64,000 bases of DNA. Source: an uncultured Alphaproteobacteria bacterium (lineage in GTDB: Bacteria; Pseudomonadota; Alphaproteobacteria; Rhodobacterales; Rhodobacteraceae). Shown here one piece after another: positions 63,922-64,000 of the stretch. Numbering within the stretch: position 1 is the stretch's first letter; each line of letters starts with the position of its first letter. The notes beneath the pieces are model-generated. The model made no database searches and was not told the DNA's origin. It was given only the letters and a program-made list of their open reading frames with translations. The DNA lies in contig CAKMYZ010000008.1 in the NCBI GenBank assembly GCA_929200255.1, positions 62,001 through 126,000 on the forward strand, read 5' to 3'. A program made the translations under genes and the position numbers.

Positions 63922-64000
63922 ACCAGTGACCTTAGCCGCCGCGATCATGTGTTGGCGAGCGATGTTCTGTGACCCATTGCATCATGGATTGTGATTGATT

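Noticed and set aside
63235-63972. Open frame of 245 codons antisense to the GST gene
   Set aside because: It mirrors the GST gene almost end to end and the product has no recognisable motif.

Overview
This window is a chromosomal segment of an alphaproteobacterium, most likely a marine Rhodobacterales of the Roseobacter group. The reasons are the complete set of ethylmalonyl-CoA pathway signature genes (ccrA, ecm/meaA, mch and an mcl2-type thioesterase), the scattered sucC/sucD/sucA/sucB/lpdA order with small membrane-protein genes between them, an sdhCDAB locus with two small lipoprotein genes, an HvrA-like H-NS family protein, and families such as TIGR02300 (FYDLN_acid), TIGR02186, DUF1194 and DUF1737. 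Gene density is high, many neighbours overlap by 1-4 bp, and base composition is moderately GC-rich. I see no phage, transposase, CRISPR array, rRNA operon or plasmid machinery. One tRNA gene (Ala, GGC) is present.

Layout. 1-6.6 kb: the start of a LysR regulator gene, a 2,4-dienoyl-CoA reductase, a membrane protein, tRNA-Ala, a FYDLN protein, a YgjP-type metallopeptidase, a GntR/FCD regulator and a TerB-like membrane protein. 6.8-16.9 kb (minus strand): the 2-oxoglutarate dehydrogenase / succinyl-CoA synthetase cluster, transcribed sucC - small membrane protein - sucD - DUF805 - sucA - sucB - MAPEG - membrane protein - MAPEG - lpdA. Palindromic REP-like doublets lie before DUF805 and after sucB. 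17-20 kb: a glycosyltransferase, malate dehydrogenase and a TauE-type permease. 20.5-23.9 kb: an operon of malyl-CoA thioesterase, NnrU-like, DUF1737 and mesaconyl-CoA hydratase, then a von Willebrand factor A (DUF1194) protein. 24-31 kb: sdhC, sdhD, sdhA, two small lipoproteins and sdhB, with sdhB cut off from the rest by an oppositely oriented 3-kb glycosylation island (a broken glycosyltransferase, an FkbM methyltransferase and an intact glycosyltransferase). 31-37.2 kb: DeoD, an H-NS family protein, ethylmalonyl-CoA mutase, an acyltransferase and crotonyl-CoA carboxylase/reductase. 37.3-41.5 kb: a RecD-like helicase, an SDR enzyme and a TIGR02186/TauE pair. 41.6-47.9 kb: a BmpA-type nucleoside ABC transporter operon ending in purine nucleoside phosphorylase. 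48-64 kb: housekeeping genes (rimI, tsaB, NfuA-like, CPBP protease, Usp, ilvE, trpS, a rhomboid-like protein, murJ, glnD, an LpoA-like activator, rsmI, yraN, gshB, comM, GST).

How it fits together. Much of the first 37 kb is central carbon metabolism: four TCA-cycle steps (2-oxoglutarate dehydrogenase, succinyl-CoA synthetase, succinate dehydrogenase, malate dehydrogenase) plus the ethylmalonyl-CoA route for acetate assimilation. The most striking regulatory signal is a 10-bp palindrome, TGTGATCACA. It occurs as a pair spaced exactly 21 bp upstream of sucC, as a pair spaced exactly 21 bp (one copy with one mismatch) upstream of sdhC, and once immediately upstream of the GntR/FCD regulator gene at 5.1 kb. 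This suggests an autoregulated TCA-cycle regulator. A separate TGCAAA-type motif lies upstream of both ccrA and the malyl-CoA thioesterase gene.

Limits: all functional calls come from reading the sequence and family knowledge. No alignment, HMM or database search was run.
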